DNA from: Motacilla alba alba
Lineage: Eukaryota; Chordata; Aves; Passeriformes; Motacillidae
NCBI RefSeq assembly: GCF_015832195.1
Contig: NC_052019.1
Coordinates: forward strand, 5,255,685-5,319,684
Length of the DNA: 64,000 bases
Direction of reading: 5' to 3'
Below, piece after piece: positions 63,519 through 64,000 of this stretch. Positions within the stretch are counted from its first letter, which is position 1, and every line of letters starts with the position of its first letter. The notes under the pieces were generated by a model. The model was not told the origin of the DNA, made no database searches, and saw nothing but the letters and a program-made list of their open reading frames with translations. A program made the translations under genes and the position numbers.

Positions 63519-64000
63519 CTGCAGAAAAAGGTCCCATGTGAATGAGAGGGGGCAGCTGGGGAGGGCAGCTGCTAAAGCATCGTCCAACAGCCGCCCACAG
63601 CAAAGCCTGGGCTCGGGTGGGGTCAGCATCCCTGGGGGCACAGGGGCCACAGAGCAGCTCTGGGGCTCTCACTGCAGCACAGGAACCACCACAGCTTCCT
63701 CTGTCTGCCCATCTTAACAGCTTGGGACTCCGCTGGGCCCTGGGTAGGCAGTGGGAGGGAGAGAAGGAGCCCTGGCAAAAGTAGTGGGAGCAGGAATGGC
63801 TCCAGGGCTCATGTCAGGGAAAGGCTAAAGAGGGTCCTGGTGTGGCTGCTGCCTCCAGCCTCTCCAGCTGCACACTGCAGCTCCAGTTCTTAGGAGCTCA
63901 GAAAGGGATTCTCCTGCTGTGAGCAACTCCAGGCTGCTGGGCCAGCAAGGACCATCCTCACAGGGTTTGTCCATTGTTGTTTTGGTTCTCTGTGGGTTTC
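63519..64000. other. Right edge, probable intron of the unrecognised gene
   Basis: No exon could be assigned. The sequence is GC-rich and open in several frames but has no recognisable protein. Confidence 0.4.

Noticed and set aside
63519..63650. Extension of the unrecognised gene to a Met at 63650 as its start codon
   Set aside because: A good acceptor (pyrimidine tract and cag) lies at 63519, and the extra residues look like intron translation. The true start is more likely outside the window.

Overview
The window looks like nuclear genomic DNA from a bird, probably a passerine. The reasons are long intron-rich genes with vertebrate splice sites, many short 3'-end fragments of CR1 LINEs in both orientations, LTR-like repeats of the kind common in songbirds, and pentanucleotide microsatellites. 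The species assignment is an inference. There are no bacterial or viral genes, no CRISPR arrays and no tRNA or rRNA genes that I can see. Layout: (1) 1-18.2 kb, plus strand: the 3' three quarters of EIF2AK3 (PERK), the ER-stress eIF2-alpha kinase. Thirteen coding exons join in phase from 1030 to the stop at 17197, followed by a 1.0 kb 3'UTR with AATAAA at 18198. The first exons lie left of the window. (2) 18.2-20.6 kb: a short intergenic spacer with one uncertain open frame ending at 20326. (3) 20.67-26.37 kb, minus strand: a complete three-exon class A aminergic GPCR of 368 residues, most like the 5-HT4 serotonin receptor, with 5-HT4-type pocket residues. It is tail to tail with EIF2AK3. (4) 26.4-59.8 kb: mostly non-coding DNA with CR1 fragments, three candidate LTRs, microsatellites, and a CpG island at 31.5-33.2 kb that carries a 21-24 bp minisatellite. 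The island may be the promoter of the GPCR, but this is not shown. (5) 59.78-63.52 kb, minus strand: the last four coding exons of a gene I do not recognise. They join in perfect phase to give 193 residues. Its 5' end lies at or beyond the right edge. The three genes show no shared pathway that can be read from sequence. The most notable items are the 5-HT4-like receptor outside any gene context I know for HTR4, the unrecognised four-exon gene, and the CpG-island minisatellite that creates long false open frames on both strands.
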